Program-made: the position numbers and the translations under genes
Source: Chloroflexota bacterium
GTDB lineage: Bacteria > Chloroflexota > UBA6077 > CF-72
Length of the DNA: 44,267 nucleotides
Direction of reading: 5' to 3'
Assembly (NCBI GenBank): GCA_019239775.1
Contig: JAFAZN010000224.1
Span: forward strand, 1 to 44,267
Part shown: positions 24,459 through 32,127 of the stretch, piece after piece
Position numbering within the stretch: the stretch's first letter is position 1
How the letters are laid out: each line of letters opens with the position of its first letter
Notes under the pieces: model-generated
What the model was told of the DNA's origin: nothing
What the model saw: only the letters and a program-made list of their open reading frames with translations
The model's database searches: none

Positions 24459-26051
24459 TCAAGAGTGCTCGAGCCATGCCGTGTTGAACAAGAAGGCTCC
24501 GTGCTGGCTGAGGCCGATGTCATGCACCGTCGCCCGGGTCAGCAGCCGCGCCGGCGAGCTGTTGATCGGCATCACAAAGCTCTGATCGAGCATGAGATCG
24601 TTCACCTGCGCGTACAGCGCTTTGCGTTTGTCGTTATCCGGTTCCGACGACGCCATGTTGAACAGGTTCACGTACTCCGGACTGGTGAAGCCGGTGTTGC
24701 TGTTGCCCGATGGATCCAGGTGGCGGCTATTGGCCATGCGCGTCACGGGTTCCATCGCCGCGTAGGCAATCGCACCGATATACGCGCCGGTGTACTTGTG
24801 GTTGTTGATCTGGTCCAGGTAGGTCGCCGTCTGATACGGCTTGATGTTGAGTTTGATGCCGAGCGAAGCGAGGCTCGCCTGGTATAGCTGCGCCAGTTGA
24901 TCGGTTTCCTGGGTCCCTGTAGTAGTAACCAGATCGAATTCCAGGTTGCTCACGCCCGCCTGCGAAAGCAAGCTCTTGGCTTTGTCCAGGTCGAACGCGT
25001 ACGCGTTGTTCTTGGTGGCGTCGTAGGCGAGTGAATTGCTCTCCCACGGCAAGTCCTCCGCTGTACCGGTGCCCTTGTACACGGTATCGACGATGCGTTT
25101 GCGATCGATCGCGTAGTTGAGCGCCTGGCGGACCAGTTTGTTATCGGTGGGCGGCAATGTGGTGTTGACGCCGATCACGTTGGTGTTCGCTGGAACGGTC
25201 CAGCTGGTATAGCCCGGGTCTTTGCCCAGACGCGCGAAGTCCGCCAGCGGTGGCAAGTCCGCCCCGTCGAGTTGTCCGGACTCCAGCGCCACGATCATTG
25301 CCTGGCCATCCGGATGGATGCTGATTCGCAGTTCGTCCAGGTACGGTAAGCCACTCTGCCAGTAGTTCTCGTTCCGCTTGAACAGAAAATGGTCGCCCTG
25401 CACCCATTCGACGAATTTGAACGGACCGGTGCCTACCAGCGTCTGCATCGCGGGCGCGGTGTCTTTATCGACAATGTCGAAGAACTCGAAGAAATCGAAG
25501 ACGGCCGGCCGGGGCTGATCGGAGACGAGGACGGCGGTGTACTTGTCTGGCGTGTCGACTGAGCTGAACCACTTGCTCTGCAAAATCAACGCGCCTGCCG
25601 CAACCTTCGGATCGCGCACATATTCGATGTTCCACTTGACGTCGTCGCTGGTGAACTCGCGGCCGGAGTGGAACTGCACGCCTTTGCGCAGATTCAACTT
25701 CAGCTGCTTGAAGTCGCTGCTGAACTCCCAGCTTTCGGCCAGCATCGGCTGCGGTTTGAGGTTCTGATCGTAGGCGGTCAGCCGATCGAACGGCGCCCAG
25801 GTCGCGTCGACGGTGGTGACCAGCTGACCGTCCAGTCGGGCGGCATCGCCGACCATTCCGACGTGGAGTGAACCACCTTTTTGTGGCTGTGCAGTCGTCG
25901 TTGGCTTCGCGCCAGACGCTGCGACACTGACAGCTGTGCCCGCCGGAGTTATGGCCGTCGGTGCGCTGGATGGAGTGATCGGGCCGCATGCGGCCACAAG
26001 CGCAAGTCCGGCGCCGAGCCCAAAGAAGCGCAGAGCTTGACGGCGATTCAT
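24459..26051 (-). CDS. ABC substrate-binding lipoprotein, family 5 (peptide/opine type), copy A
   Basis: The 530-residue protein has a twin-arginine-like start (NRRQALRFFGLGAG) and lipobox VAAC with Cys22. The mature part shows the DppA/OppA signature: FSSDFKQLKLNLRKGVQFHS, GREFTSDDVKWNIEYV, LVGTGPFKFVEWVQGDHFLF, YAIDRKRIV. Such proteins capture peptides, opines, glycosides or metal chelates. No peptide-type permease or ATPase lies in this run; the nearest permease pair is at 35615-37460. It is 3 bases after the aldolase gene, so it is coexpressed with the catabolic enzymes. Confidence 0.9.
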   Translation of the reverse strand: MNRRQALRFFGLGAGLALVAACGPITPSSAPTAITPAGTAVSVAASGAKPTTTAQPQKGGSLHVGMVGDAARLDGQLVTTVDATWAPFDRLTAYDQNLKPQPMLAESWEFSSDFKQLKLNLRKGVQFHSGREFTSDDVKWNIEYVRDPKVAAGALILQSKWFSSVDTPDKYTAVLVSDQPRPAVFDFFEFFDIVDKDTAPAMQTLVGTGPFKFVEWVQGDHFLFKRNENYWQSGLPYLDELRISIHPDGQAMIVALESGQLDGADLPPLADFARLGKDPGYTSWTVPANTNVIGVNTTLPPTDNKLVRQALNYAIDRKRIVDTVYKGTGTAEDLPWESNSLAYDATKNNAYAFDLDKAKSLLSQAGVSNLEFDLVTTTGTQETDQLAQLYQASLASLGIKLNIKPYQTATYLDQINNHKYTGAYIGAIAYAAMEPVTRMANSRHLDPSGNSNTGFTSPEYVNLFNMASSEPDNDKRKALYAQVNDLMLDQSFVMPINSSPARLLTRATVHDIGLSQHGAFLFNTAWLEHS

Positions 26052-26054
26052 GGT

Positions 26055-26822
26055 CTAACCGGTTACGGCCGCAAGGGCCGCTTTGGCCTGTTGCAGCCGC
26101 TGCTGCGCCGCGCGCGCAAAGGTACCTGTGTCATTGGCGATCGCTAGCCACTTGAAGCCTTGCCTGAACCGCTGCTCCACATCATCGGCGTAGGCGGTCG
26201 TGGCGGCCGGCACGTTGTGCGCCACACACGCGGCCAGTGCGCGATCCACCATCGCTTGTGCGGCTTTTCGATCACCCAACGTCTGCGTCAGGTCGCCCTG
26301 ACCAATAAATGCCGCATCGACCCCCGGCACACTAAGGATCTGCTCGATTTCGTCGACGGCCTGCGGGTCCTCGATCATCGGCACACGCACCACGCCGTGG
26401 TCTCCTCCGCGACGATATTCTTCCTGACTATCGAGGCCCCATTGTGTGGCTCTTCCTCCGCCACCGGCGCCGCGCCTGCCTGTTGGCGGAAAGACCAGGT
26501 CGGCGATCAGTTCTTTCGCCTCTGAGTACGGTGAACAGTGCGGAATCAGCAGGCCCGAAGCGCCGGCGTCAAGGAACATCCCACCCGCGGCAGTATCGTG
26601 TCCGCGCAAACGCACCAGTGCGGCCATGCCGCTCCGTTCGGCGATCGCGACCATACTGTACACGGTCTCGATTCCAAGTGGTGCGTGCTCCATGTCGATG
26701 ATCACGAAGTCATAGCCTGCGCTGGCCAAAGTCTCGATGGACTCCATGCTCGGGAATTTCACGAACATACCGAGCAGGCGCGCATCCGGTGCGCACAGCC
26801 GCTCCTTGAAGTGCGTTCCCAC
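26055..26822 (-). CDS. HpcH/HpaI-family class II aldolase
   Basis: Read from GTG 26822, which shares one base with the upstream TAG (TAGTG) and follows AAGGAG, the product is 255 residues beginning VGTHFKERLCAPDARLLGMF, the normal family start. The motifs are catalytic His46 in IIDMEHAPLG, substrate Arg in ALVRLRGHD, the metal-binding acidic pair in RVPMIEDP and FIGQGDL, and the glycine loop FPPTGRRGAGGGGRA. The family cleaves 2-keto-4-hydroxy acids to pyruvate (or oxaloacetate) and an aldehyde. It probably performs the final carbon-carbon cleavage of the pathway. Confidence 0.9.
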   Translation of the reverse strand: MGTHFKERLCAPDARLLGMFVKFPSMESIETLASAGYDFVIIDMEHAPLGIETVYSMVAIAERSGMAALVRLRGHDTAAGGMFLDAGASGLLIPHCSPYSEAKELIADLVFPPTGRRGAGGGGRATQWGLDSQEEYRRGGDHGVVRVPMIEDPQAVDEIEQILSVPGVDAAFIGQGDLTQTLGDRKAAQAMVDRALAACVAHNVPAATTAYADDVEQRFRQGFKWLAIANDTGTFARAAQQRLQQAKAALAAVTG

Positions 26823-28081
26823 TAGCCGACTCCTTCCTTCACTGGCACTCGGGCATCCGCGCCGAACAGGTCCTGACTGGCGAGTTGCGCGCCTTCCACA
26901 AGGGCGCGCAACTTGGCCCACTGCACCTCCGGATGCACGCGGATCATGTTCCACCCCTGCGAAAAGCCGCAGTCCGTGCTGGCAATCACGTTTTCGCGCC
27001 CCACAACGCTCGCGTAATTCTTGATGCGCCAGGCAACCAGCTCCGGGTGCTCGACCACGTTGGTCTGGTGACTGATGATGCCTGGAATCAGGATCTTGCC
27101 CTCCGGCAGCTTGACGTCCTGCCACACCATCCACTCGTGCTCGTGGCGTGGATTGGCCGCCTCGATCGAGTACGCCTGGGCATTGATCTTGAGAATCAGG
27201 TCAACGATGTCCCTCAAAGGGATGTCGGTAGTGTGCGGTGTATTCATGCTGCCCCAGCACAGGTGGTAGCGGACTCGATCCTCCGGAATGCCCCGCAGCG
27301 CATGGTTATACGCCTCCACCTGCATTTCGGAAGCACGCCGTAGCTCCTCCCAGCTGGGCGCAGGTTTGCCCGGCAGCACCTGGTTGCGCGCCGGCAGCCC
27401 GAGGTCCAGTTGGACGATAAAGCCTGCGTCCACGATAGCTTTGTATTCCTCGTGCATGGCGTCGGCCAGCGCGTACAGGTATTGCTGTTCGTTGGCGTAC
27501 TGGTGGCCCGGATCGGCGTCATTGCGTGATGGCGTCACCGACGGAATGAAGGCTTCCTCGAATTGGAGGCCGTCCAATGCGTCGCGGAAATTGCGGATGT
27601 CGCGCTGGACCTGCGCCTGTCCCTGATACGTGATCGGTCCGGTTACCGACGCCCGCTCGCCGGTCGACAGGCGGATCGCTTCGTCCACCTGTTCGCGCGG
27701 GATTTCGGGCGGCATCCACATCTGCCGGTACATGCCCTGGTACTGCGCCATAAAGTTCGGAAACTCGTCCACCAGGAGCGGATAGTTCATCGGCGCGCTT
27801 GCGCGTTCTGGGGATGGCACCGACGACTCGAGACCACCCAGTCGCTCGTTGATGTACTGGCTGAAGCCTGGTTTCGAGAATTCGCCGTCGCTCGGCACAT
27901 CGATGCCGACTTCAGCTTGCTTGCGGACGACGTCCTTGACGCCCTCTCGCACGGCGCTCTCGAACGCTTGCTCGTCGTATGGTTTGTGGCTGACCTTATT
28001 GAGAATAATCCGCAGGATCTCGGGTGGTCGCACCAGGCTGCCGACGTGCGTTGTCAGGATGCGTTGGCTACTTCGCTTCAC
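26822..28081 (-). CDS. MetE-like zinc methyl/alkyltransferase-family protein (copy 2)
   Basis: The 419-residue single-domain Met_synt_2 protein starts at GTG 28081, overlapping the lactonase stop (GTGA). The candidate zinc ligands are His273 and Cys275 (RYHLCWGSMN), Glu307 (YSIEAANP) and Cys371 (STDCGFS). The block from HxCWGS through STDCG is near-identical to copy 1 at 13195, while the middle (residues 85-200) is longer and divergent, suggesting the same chemistry on a different or larger substrate. It lacks the MetE N-terminal half. Co-translation with the lactonase and aldolase argues for a catabolic step and against methionine biosynthesis. Confidence 0.85.
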   Translation of the reverse strand: MKRSSQRILTTHVGSLVRPPEILRIILNKVSHKPYDEQAFESAVREGVKDVVRKQAEVGIDVPSDGEFSKPGFSQYINERLGGLESSVPSPERASAPMNYPLLVDEFPNFMAQYQGMYRQMWMPPEIPREQVDEAIRLSTGERASVTGPITYQGQAQVQRDIRNFRDALDGLQFEEAFIPSVTPSRNDADPGHQYANEQQYLYALADAMHEEYKAIVDAGFIVQLDLGLPARNQVLPGKPAPSWEELRRASEMQVEAYNHALRGIPEDRVRYHLCWGSMNTPHTTDIPLRDIVDLILKINAQAYSIEAANPRHEHEWMVWQDVKLPEGKILIPGIISHQTNVVEHPELVAWRIKNYASVVGRENVIASTDCGFSQGWNMIRVHPEVQWAKLRALVEGAQLASQDLFGADARVPVKEGVG

Positions 28082-29001
28082 AGTTCTAAAGAACCTCGCG
28101 GCACGGGAATGCCAGGAATATTCAAACGGATACGGTGCAGAGTAGTGGGGCCGGTGAAATACAGCGTCTGCCAGTCATCGTCGCCCCAGTTGAGGTTGAC
28201 AGCCCGATGCCCGATCGTGCCGATGTGTTCGCCATCCGGGCTGAGCACCCAGATGCCACCCGGGCCGGTGCAGTAGACATTGCCTTCCACGTCGACCTTC
28301 ATTCCGTCCGGCACGCCTGGCCGGTCGTCGCCGCGCATGTCGCAGAACATCCGCTCGCTGCCAAGATCGAGCATGCCATTAGCTTCGACGTCGTATGCGC
28401 GAATGTGCTTGCGGTGGCGATTGCTGTCGTTCAGATAGAGCACTTTTTCGTCGGGTGAAAAGCACAAGCCGTTGGGATTGACAAAGTCACGGACCAGCAT
28501 GTTGATCTGGCTGAGATCCGCTGAGACGCGATAAAAGGCGGCGAGGTCAAGCTCGGGCGTGTGCTCGGGTGGTGTGAGCGGCGGCCTTGGCGGTGGGTCG
28601 CTGAAATAGATCGAGCCGTCGGACTTCACGACCACGTCATTGGGGCGGTTCAGCTTGAGGCCGCGATAGCGATCGGCAATCACCGTCACGCTGCCGTCTA
28701 CCTCGAGGCGGTCGACGCAGCGGCTGAAATGGTGGCACGCCACCAGTCTGCCCTGTCGATCGCGTGTCTGGCCGTTGGCGTTGGCTGTGCCTTCCTTGTC
28801 GATGGAGATGCCACGCCCAGGCTCCCACTTCATTCTTCGACTGGCGTGGATGTCGCTGAACAGCAGGTAGCCGCCTTCTTTCCACCAGACGGGACCCTCG
28901 GCCGGGCCGTGTGGACCGCCGAAACCGCTGCCGAGCTCTTCGGCGTCCTGTTGCGAGGACACGATGCGCCGCATCGCGTCACTGAGAAACTCAATTGGCA
29001 T
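28078..29001 (-). CDS. SMP-30/gluconolactonase-family lactone hydrolase
   Basis: The 307-residue six-bladed beta-propeller has the divalent-metal ligands expected of the family: Glu35 in GPAEGPVWW, Asn in LNRPNDVVV, Asn in FVNPNGLCFS and Asp in GVPDGMKVD. A DPPPRPPLTP loop is an insertion specific to a bacterial subgroup. The reaction is lactone ring opening. It is the first enzyme gene after TetR (33-base gap), with a TetR-type palindrome upstream at 29039-29056, so it probably heads the regulated transcript. Confidence 0.9.
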   Translation of the reverse strand: MPIEFLSDAMRRIVSSQQDAEELGSGFGGPHGPAEGPVWWKEGGYLLFSDIHASRRMKWEPGRGISIDKEGTANANGQTRDRQGRLVACHHFSRCVDRLEVDGSVTVIADRYRGLKLNRPNDVVVKSDGSIYFSDPPPRPPLTPPEHTPELDLAAFYRVSADLSQINMLVRDFVNPNGLCFSPDEKVLYLNDSNRHRKHIRAYDVEANGMLDLGSERMFCDMRGDDRPGVPDGMKVDVEGNVYCTGPGGIWVLSPDGEHIGTIGHRAVNLNWGDDDWQTLYFTGPTTLHRIRLNIPGIPVPRGSLEL

Positions 29002-29034
29002 GACGTCTGGAAAACCTCTGACCGCCTGCTCAGC

Positions 29035-29652
29035 TTATTTTGACCGTTTGGTCAAATGCAAGCGTGCGGTCAGCGCCGCCACAAACGCCTCGAACTCGCG
29101 CGCGAACGCCGGCTGGCCCGGTAGGGAGCCGGTGATGAGGTAGGCCAGCTGGGGCACCAGGTATGGGTAGACGCCCAGCATGTACAGGAACAGCGTCAAC
29201 TGGCCGCTGTTCAGGTCGGCCGGCAGCTTGCCGAGCCGCTGCTGCTCGATGACCCAGTCGATCCGCCGCTCCCAGCCTAGCCGGCGCTTGTCCTCGAGCA
29301 GCAGTGGCGGCATGGCTTCATTGACCTCCAGGCCCTCCCACATGAAAAAGCGTGCCCAGTCGAGGGTTTCGTCGCCCAGCTCGAACAGCGATAGGGGCCA
29401 CTGCAGCGCGTCGTCCGGTTCGCTTGCGCCAGGTGTTGTCTGATGCGAGAAGCGCTCCTCGGCAAGCGCACGGAAGAGGCCTTCTTTGGACTCGAAGTAG
29501 TAGAAGATCAGTCCTTTGTTGACGCCTGCGCGGCGCGCGATTGCCTCCACCCGGGCGCCGGCGAAACCGCGCAAACCGAACTCTCGGCGTGCTGCCTCCA
29601 GGATTTTCTGGCGCCGTACGCTCGCGTTGGGGGGAATTCGTTTACCCGACAT
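29035..29652 (-). CDS. TetR-family transcriptional regulator
   Basis: The 205-residue protein starts at ATG 29652. The N-terminal HTH is textbook: RRQKILEAARREFGLRGFAG, VEAIARRAGVNKGLIFYYFE and SKEGLFRALAEE (about 13-60). The all-helical C-terminal domain binds an unknown effector. It is divergent from the amidase (95 bases apart) and immediately upstream of the lactonase operon. The candidate operator lies in its last codons, and a matching half-site lies at the amidase start, so it is the likely repressor of both. Confidence 0.92.
   Translation of the reverse strand: MSGKRIPPNASVRRQKILEAARREFGLRGFAGARVEAIARRAGVNKGLIFYYFESKEGLFRALAEERFSHQTTPGASEPDDALQWPLSLFELGDETLDWARFFMWEGLEVNEAMPPLLLEDKRRLGWERRIDWVIEQQRLGKLPADLNSGQLTLFLYMLGVYPYLVPQLAYLITGSLPGQPAFAREFEAFVAALTARLHLTKRSK
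29039..29056. promoter_or_regulatory. TetR-type operator palindrome
   Basis: TTTGACC, a 4-base spacer (GTTT) and GGTCAAA form a perfect 7+7 inverted repeat, the classical shape of TetR-family operators. It lies within the last codons of the TetR gene and 38-55 bases upstream of the lactonase ATG, where it would cover a minus-strand TTGACC -35. The same heptamer TTTGACC recurs at 29741-29747, touching the amidase ATG. Confidence 0.65.
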
Positions 29653-29679
29653 TGAACTGGATCTCTCTGCTGTACGCCC

Positions 29680-29708
29680 TTGGCCCGCTCGCCGTGCGCA
29701 GGCATACT
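29680..29708 (+). promoter_or_regulatory. Candidate sigma-70-type promoter for the amidase
   Basis: TTGGCC (29680-29685) and CATACT (29703-29708) are spaced by exactly 17 bases. Transcription would begin near 29715, followed by GGAG at 29735-29738 before ATG 29748. The TTTGACC half-site at 29741-29747 is in the leader. The match is moderate; assignment is by pattern only. Confidence 0.4.
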
Positions 29709-29747
29709 GGCCTCCAGCGGCGAATTGCGACGCATGGAGATTTGACC

Positions 29748-31145
29748 ATGATGACCGAAACCCTCGCCACAGCATCAGCGCGTGAACTGGAAGATGAGCT
29801 TCGCGCTCGGCGTCTCTCCAGTCGAGAGCTGCTCGAGACCTTCCTCGCGCGCATCGACCAGCTCGGTCCACCAATCAACGCGGTGGTCACGCTCGACCGA
29901 AAACGAGCGTACGCTGAAGCATCCCGAGCAGACGACGCCGCCGCCCGCGGAGAGTGGTCTGGTCCGTTGCATGGCCTGCCAATCACGATCAAGGACGCCA
30001 TCGAAGTGGCTGGCTTGCGCTCCACCGGCGGTGCAACCGAGCTGACTGATTACGTTCCGCCCGTGGACGCGCCGTCCGTCGCGCGACTCAAGGCTGCCGG
30101 CGCGATCGTGTTCGGCAAGACGAACGTTCCAAGATGGTCGGGTGACGTTCAGAGCTTCAACGACCTGTTCGGCACGACGAACAACCCGTGGTCGCTCGGC
30201 CGCGTGCCTGGCGGCTCCTCTGGAGGTCCAGCCGCGGCGGTCGCCTGCGGCTTCACGGCATTCGAGCTCGGTACCGACATCGGCGGCTCGATCCGTGTCC
30301 CGGCGCATTGCTGTGGCATTTTCGGGTTGAAGCCAAGCTACGGCGTGATTTCGCAACGCGGGTATCTGGACCACGTCGGCGGCGGACATACCGACGCCGA
30401 TATCAATGTCTTTGGTCCACTGGCGCGTAGCGCGGAGGACCTCGAGCTGCTGCTGTCGGTGCTGGCTGGACCAGATGCCGAGCGTGCGACCGCCTGGCGA
30501 CTGGAGCTACCTCCACCGCGCCACGCGGTTGCCGGCGACTATCGCGTTGGCGTGTGGCTCGACGATCCCGCGTGCCCGGTCGACCGCGAGCAACTGACAG
30601 TGCTGCAACATGCAATCGACTGTCTGGCAAACGCCGGTGCGCGAATCGAAGAGGCGCATTCACCGGTGAGCTTCGCCGAGCAGGTTGGGTTGTTCAACCA
30701 CCTTGTGGGCGCGGCGGTCTCGACCAGCCAGCCAGATGAAGTCGCGGAGAGCCGGGCGGGCTCACATCGCGCCTGGTTGCGCGCCGACGAGCGCCGCGCC
30801 CAGCTCCGCGCCATCTGGCAGGAGTGGTTCGAAACTTACGACGCGCTCATCTGTCCGGTGATGGCAACACCGGCGTTTGTGCACAATCAGGCAGGCACCT
30901 TCGACACCCGCACGATTGAGATCAACGGAGCCACGCGGCCCTATCGGGACCTCGTCAGCTGGACGGGTCTCATCGGCGTGCTCGGGCTTCCTTCAGCGGT
31001 TCCTCCGGTCGGACGCACACCGGCTGGACTGCCCGTCGGACTCCAGGTGGTGACTGCGTACTTACGCGACCGCGAGGCGATCCAGTTGGCCGGCATCATG
31101 GCCGAAGTTTCGGGTGGCGGCTATCACGTGCCACCAGGGTTCTGA
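29748..31145 (+). CDS. Amidase (amidase-signature family)
   Basis: The 465-residue enzyme starts at ATG 29748 (a second ATG follows at once). The Ser-cisSer-Lys triad is intact: Lys82 in PITIKDAIEV, Ser157 in PGGSSGGPAAAVA and nucleophile Ser181 in GTDIGGSIRVP. A GRxPGGSSGGPAAA signature and a C-terminal LPVGLQVVTAYLRD are as expected for full-length family members (450-500 residues). It hydrolyses a carboxamide to acid plus ammonia or amine. Divergent from TetR and probably controlled by it; it may supply the acid processed by the operon. Confidence 0.93.
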   Translation: MMTETLATASARELEDELRARRLSSRELLETFLARIDQLGPPINAVVTLDRKRAYAEASRADDAAARGEWSGPLHGLPITIKDAIEVAGLRSTGGATELTDYVPPVDAPSVARLKAAGAIVFGKTNVPRWSGDVQSFNDLFGTTNNPWSLGRVPGGSSGGPAAAVACGFTAFELGTDIGGSIRVPAHCCGIFGLKPSYGVISQRGYLDHVGGGHTDADINVFGPLARSAEDLELLLSVLAGPDAERATAWRLELPPPRHAVAGDYRVGVWLDDPACPVDREQLTVLQHAIDCLANAGARIEEAHSPVSFAEQVGLFNHLVGAAVSTSQPDEVAESRAGSHRAWLRADERRAQLRAIWQEWFETYDALICPVMATPAFVHNQAGTFDTRTIEINGATRPYRDLVSWTGLIGVLGLPSAVPPVGRTPAGLPVGLQVVTAYLRDREAIQLAGIMAEVSGGGYHVPPGF

Positions 31146-31187
31146 CTTAGGTTTCGGTTCGCGAAGTTGCCGCCAGGTTCCACCGTC

Positions 31188-31204
31188 CAACGGCCGGTCC
31201 GTTG
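31188..31204. terminator. Hairpin between convergent genes
   Basis: CAACGG and CCGTTG form a perfect 6-bp stem around a CCGGT loop in the 60-base gap between the convergent amidase and aldo/keto reductase genes. No T-tract is present on either side, so it is at best a weak or factor-dependent bidirectional terminator. Confidence 0.3.
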
Positions 31205-31205
31205 C

Positions 31206-32126
31206 TCAGGCTGCGGGACTGGCGTTGCCCAGAATCCGGTCGATGTCGCGCCGATCGTCACTGGAAAGGGTCCAGCTTGCTGCGCGGACGTGGTCGTCAA
31301 TCTGCTCGGGCGATTTGGCGCCACACAGACACACCGTCACCGCTGGGTGCGACAGCACCCAGGCGATGGCAAGCTCCAGCAGCGTGTGGCCCCGCTCCTC
31401 GGCCCATCGGCGAAGCGGCACCGTCCAGGCCAGCAACCGGCTGAACTCATCGCCTTGAAAGCGGGTCATCTGAGCGCGTTCATCGTCCGCTGCGAAGACA
31501 TACCCGGGCTCGTAGCGCCCAGTAAGTAGACCCTTGGCAAGAGGGCTGTGCGCCAACACGCCGATACCGCGTTGTTGGCAGTCGGGCAAGATGGTCGCTT
31601 CGACCTCGCGGTCGAGGAGGTTGTAGCGGGGTTGCAGGGACTGGAATGGTCGAGTCCCCCAGGCGGCCTCCAGTTGCGGCACGTCGAAGTTGGAAACTCC
31701 CACGTATCGGACTTTGCCGCTGGCGACCAGCCGATCGAACGCCTGCATGGTCTCGTCGATCGGATGGTCCGCATCCCAACTGTGCGCCTGCAGCAGATCG
31801 ATGGTGTCCACGCCAAGCCGTCGCAAGCTGTGTTCGACGGCCTCGGCGATGTGGCTTGCGCTCAGGTCGTCGCCGCGCACCTTGGTCGCAATGAAGATTC
31901 GATCGCGCGGCCCCGACCAGGTGGCAAGCGCGCGGCCGACCAGCTCCTCGGACCTCCGATACGCCTCGGCGGTATCGACCAAGGTTACGCCCTGATCGAA
32001 AGCGTGGTGGACGGTTCTGATGGCGTCGCGGTCGTCGACGGCGCCCAGGCCGCCACCGATCGGCCACGCGCCGAAGCCGATCACCGGAAGAGATGGGCCG
32101 TCGCGGCCGAGCTGTCGACGCTGCAC
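31206..32126 (-). CDS. Aldo/keto reductase
   Basis: Read from GTG 32126, two positions after the TGA ending the original frame of the upstream kinase gene, the product is 306 residues, the normal family length. The catalytic tetrad is Asp51 and Tyr56 (LVDTAEAYRRSEELVG), Lys82 (IFIATKV) and His115 (LLQAHSWD); GVSNFDVPQLE and the C-terminal ELAIAWVLSHPAVTVCLCGA nucleotide-binding segment are also present. It reduces aldehydes or ketones with NADPH. Longer readings upstream run into the kinase gene and have no other start codon in a sensible place. Confidence 0.9.
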   Translation of the reverse strand: MQRRQLGRDGPSLPVIGFGAWPIGGGLGAVDDRDAIRTVHHAFDQGVTLVDTAEAYRRSEELVGRALATWSGPRDRIFIATKVRGDDLSASHIAEAVEHSLRRLGVDTIDLLQAHSWDADHPIDETMQAFDRLVASGKVRYVGVSNFDVPQLEAAWGTRPFQSLQPRYNLLDREVEATILPDCQQRGIGVLAHSPLAKGLLTGRYEPGYVFAADDERAQMTRFQGDEFSRLLAWTVPLRRWAEERGHTLLELAIAWVLSHPAVTVCLCGAKSPEQIDDHVRAASWTLSSDDRRDIDRILGNASPAA

Positions 32127-32127
32127 G

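Noticed and set aside
26823-27134. Longer aldolase reading starting at 27134
   Set aside because: The extra residues are antiframe within the MetE-like gene and resemble nothing; GTG 26822 has a good ribosome-binding site and the family start.
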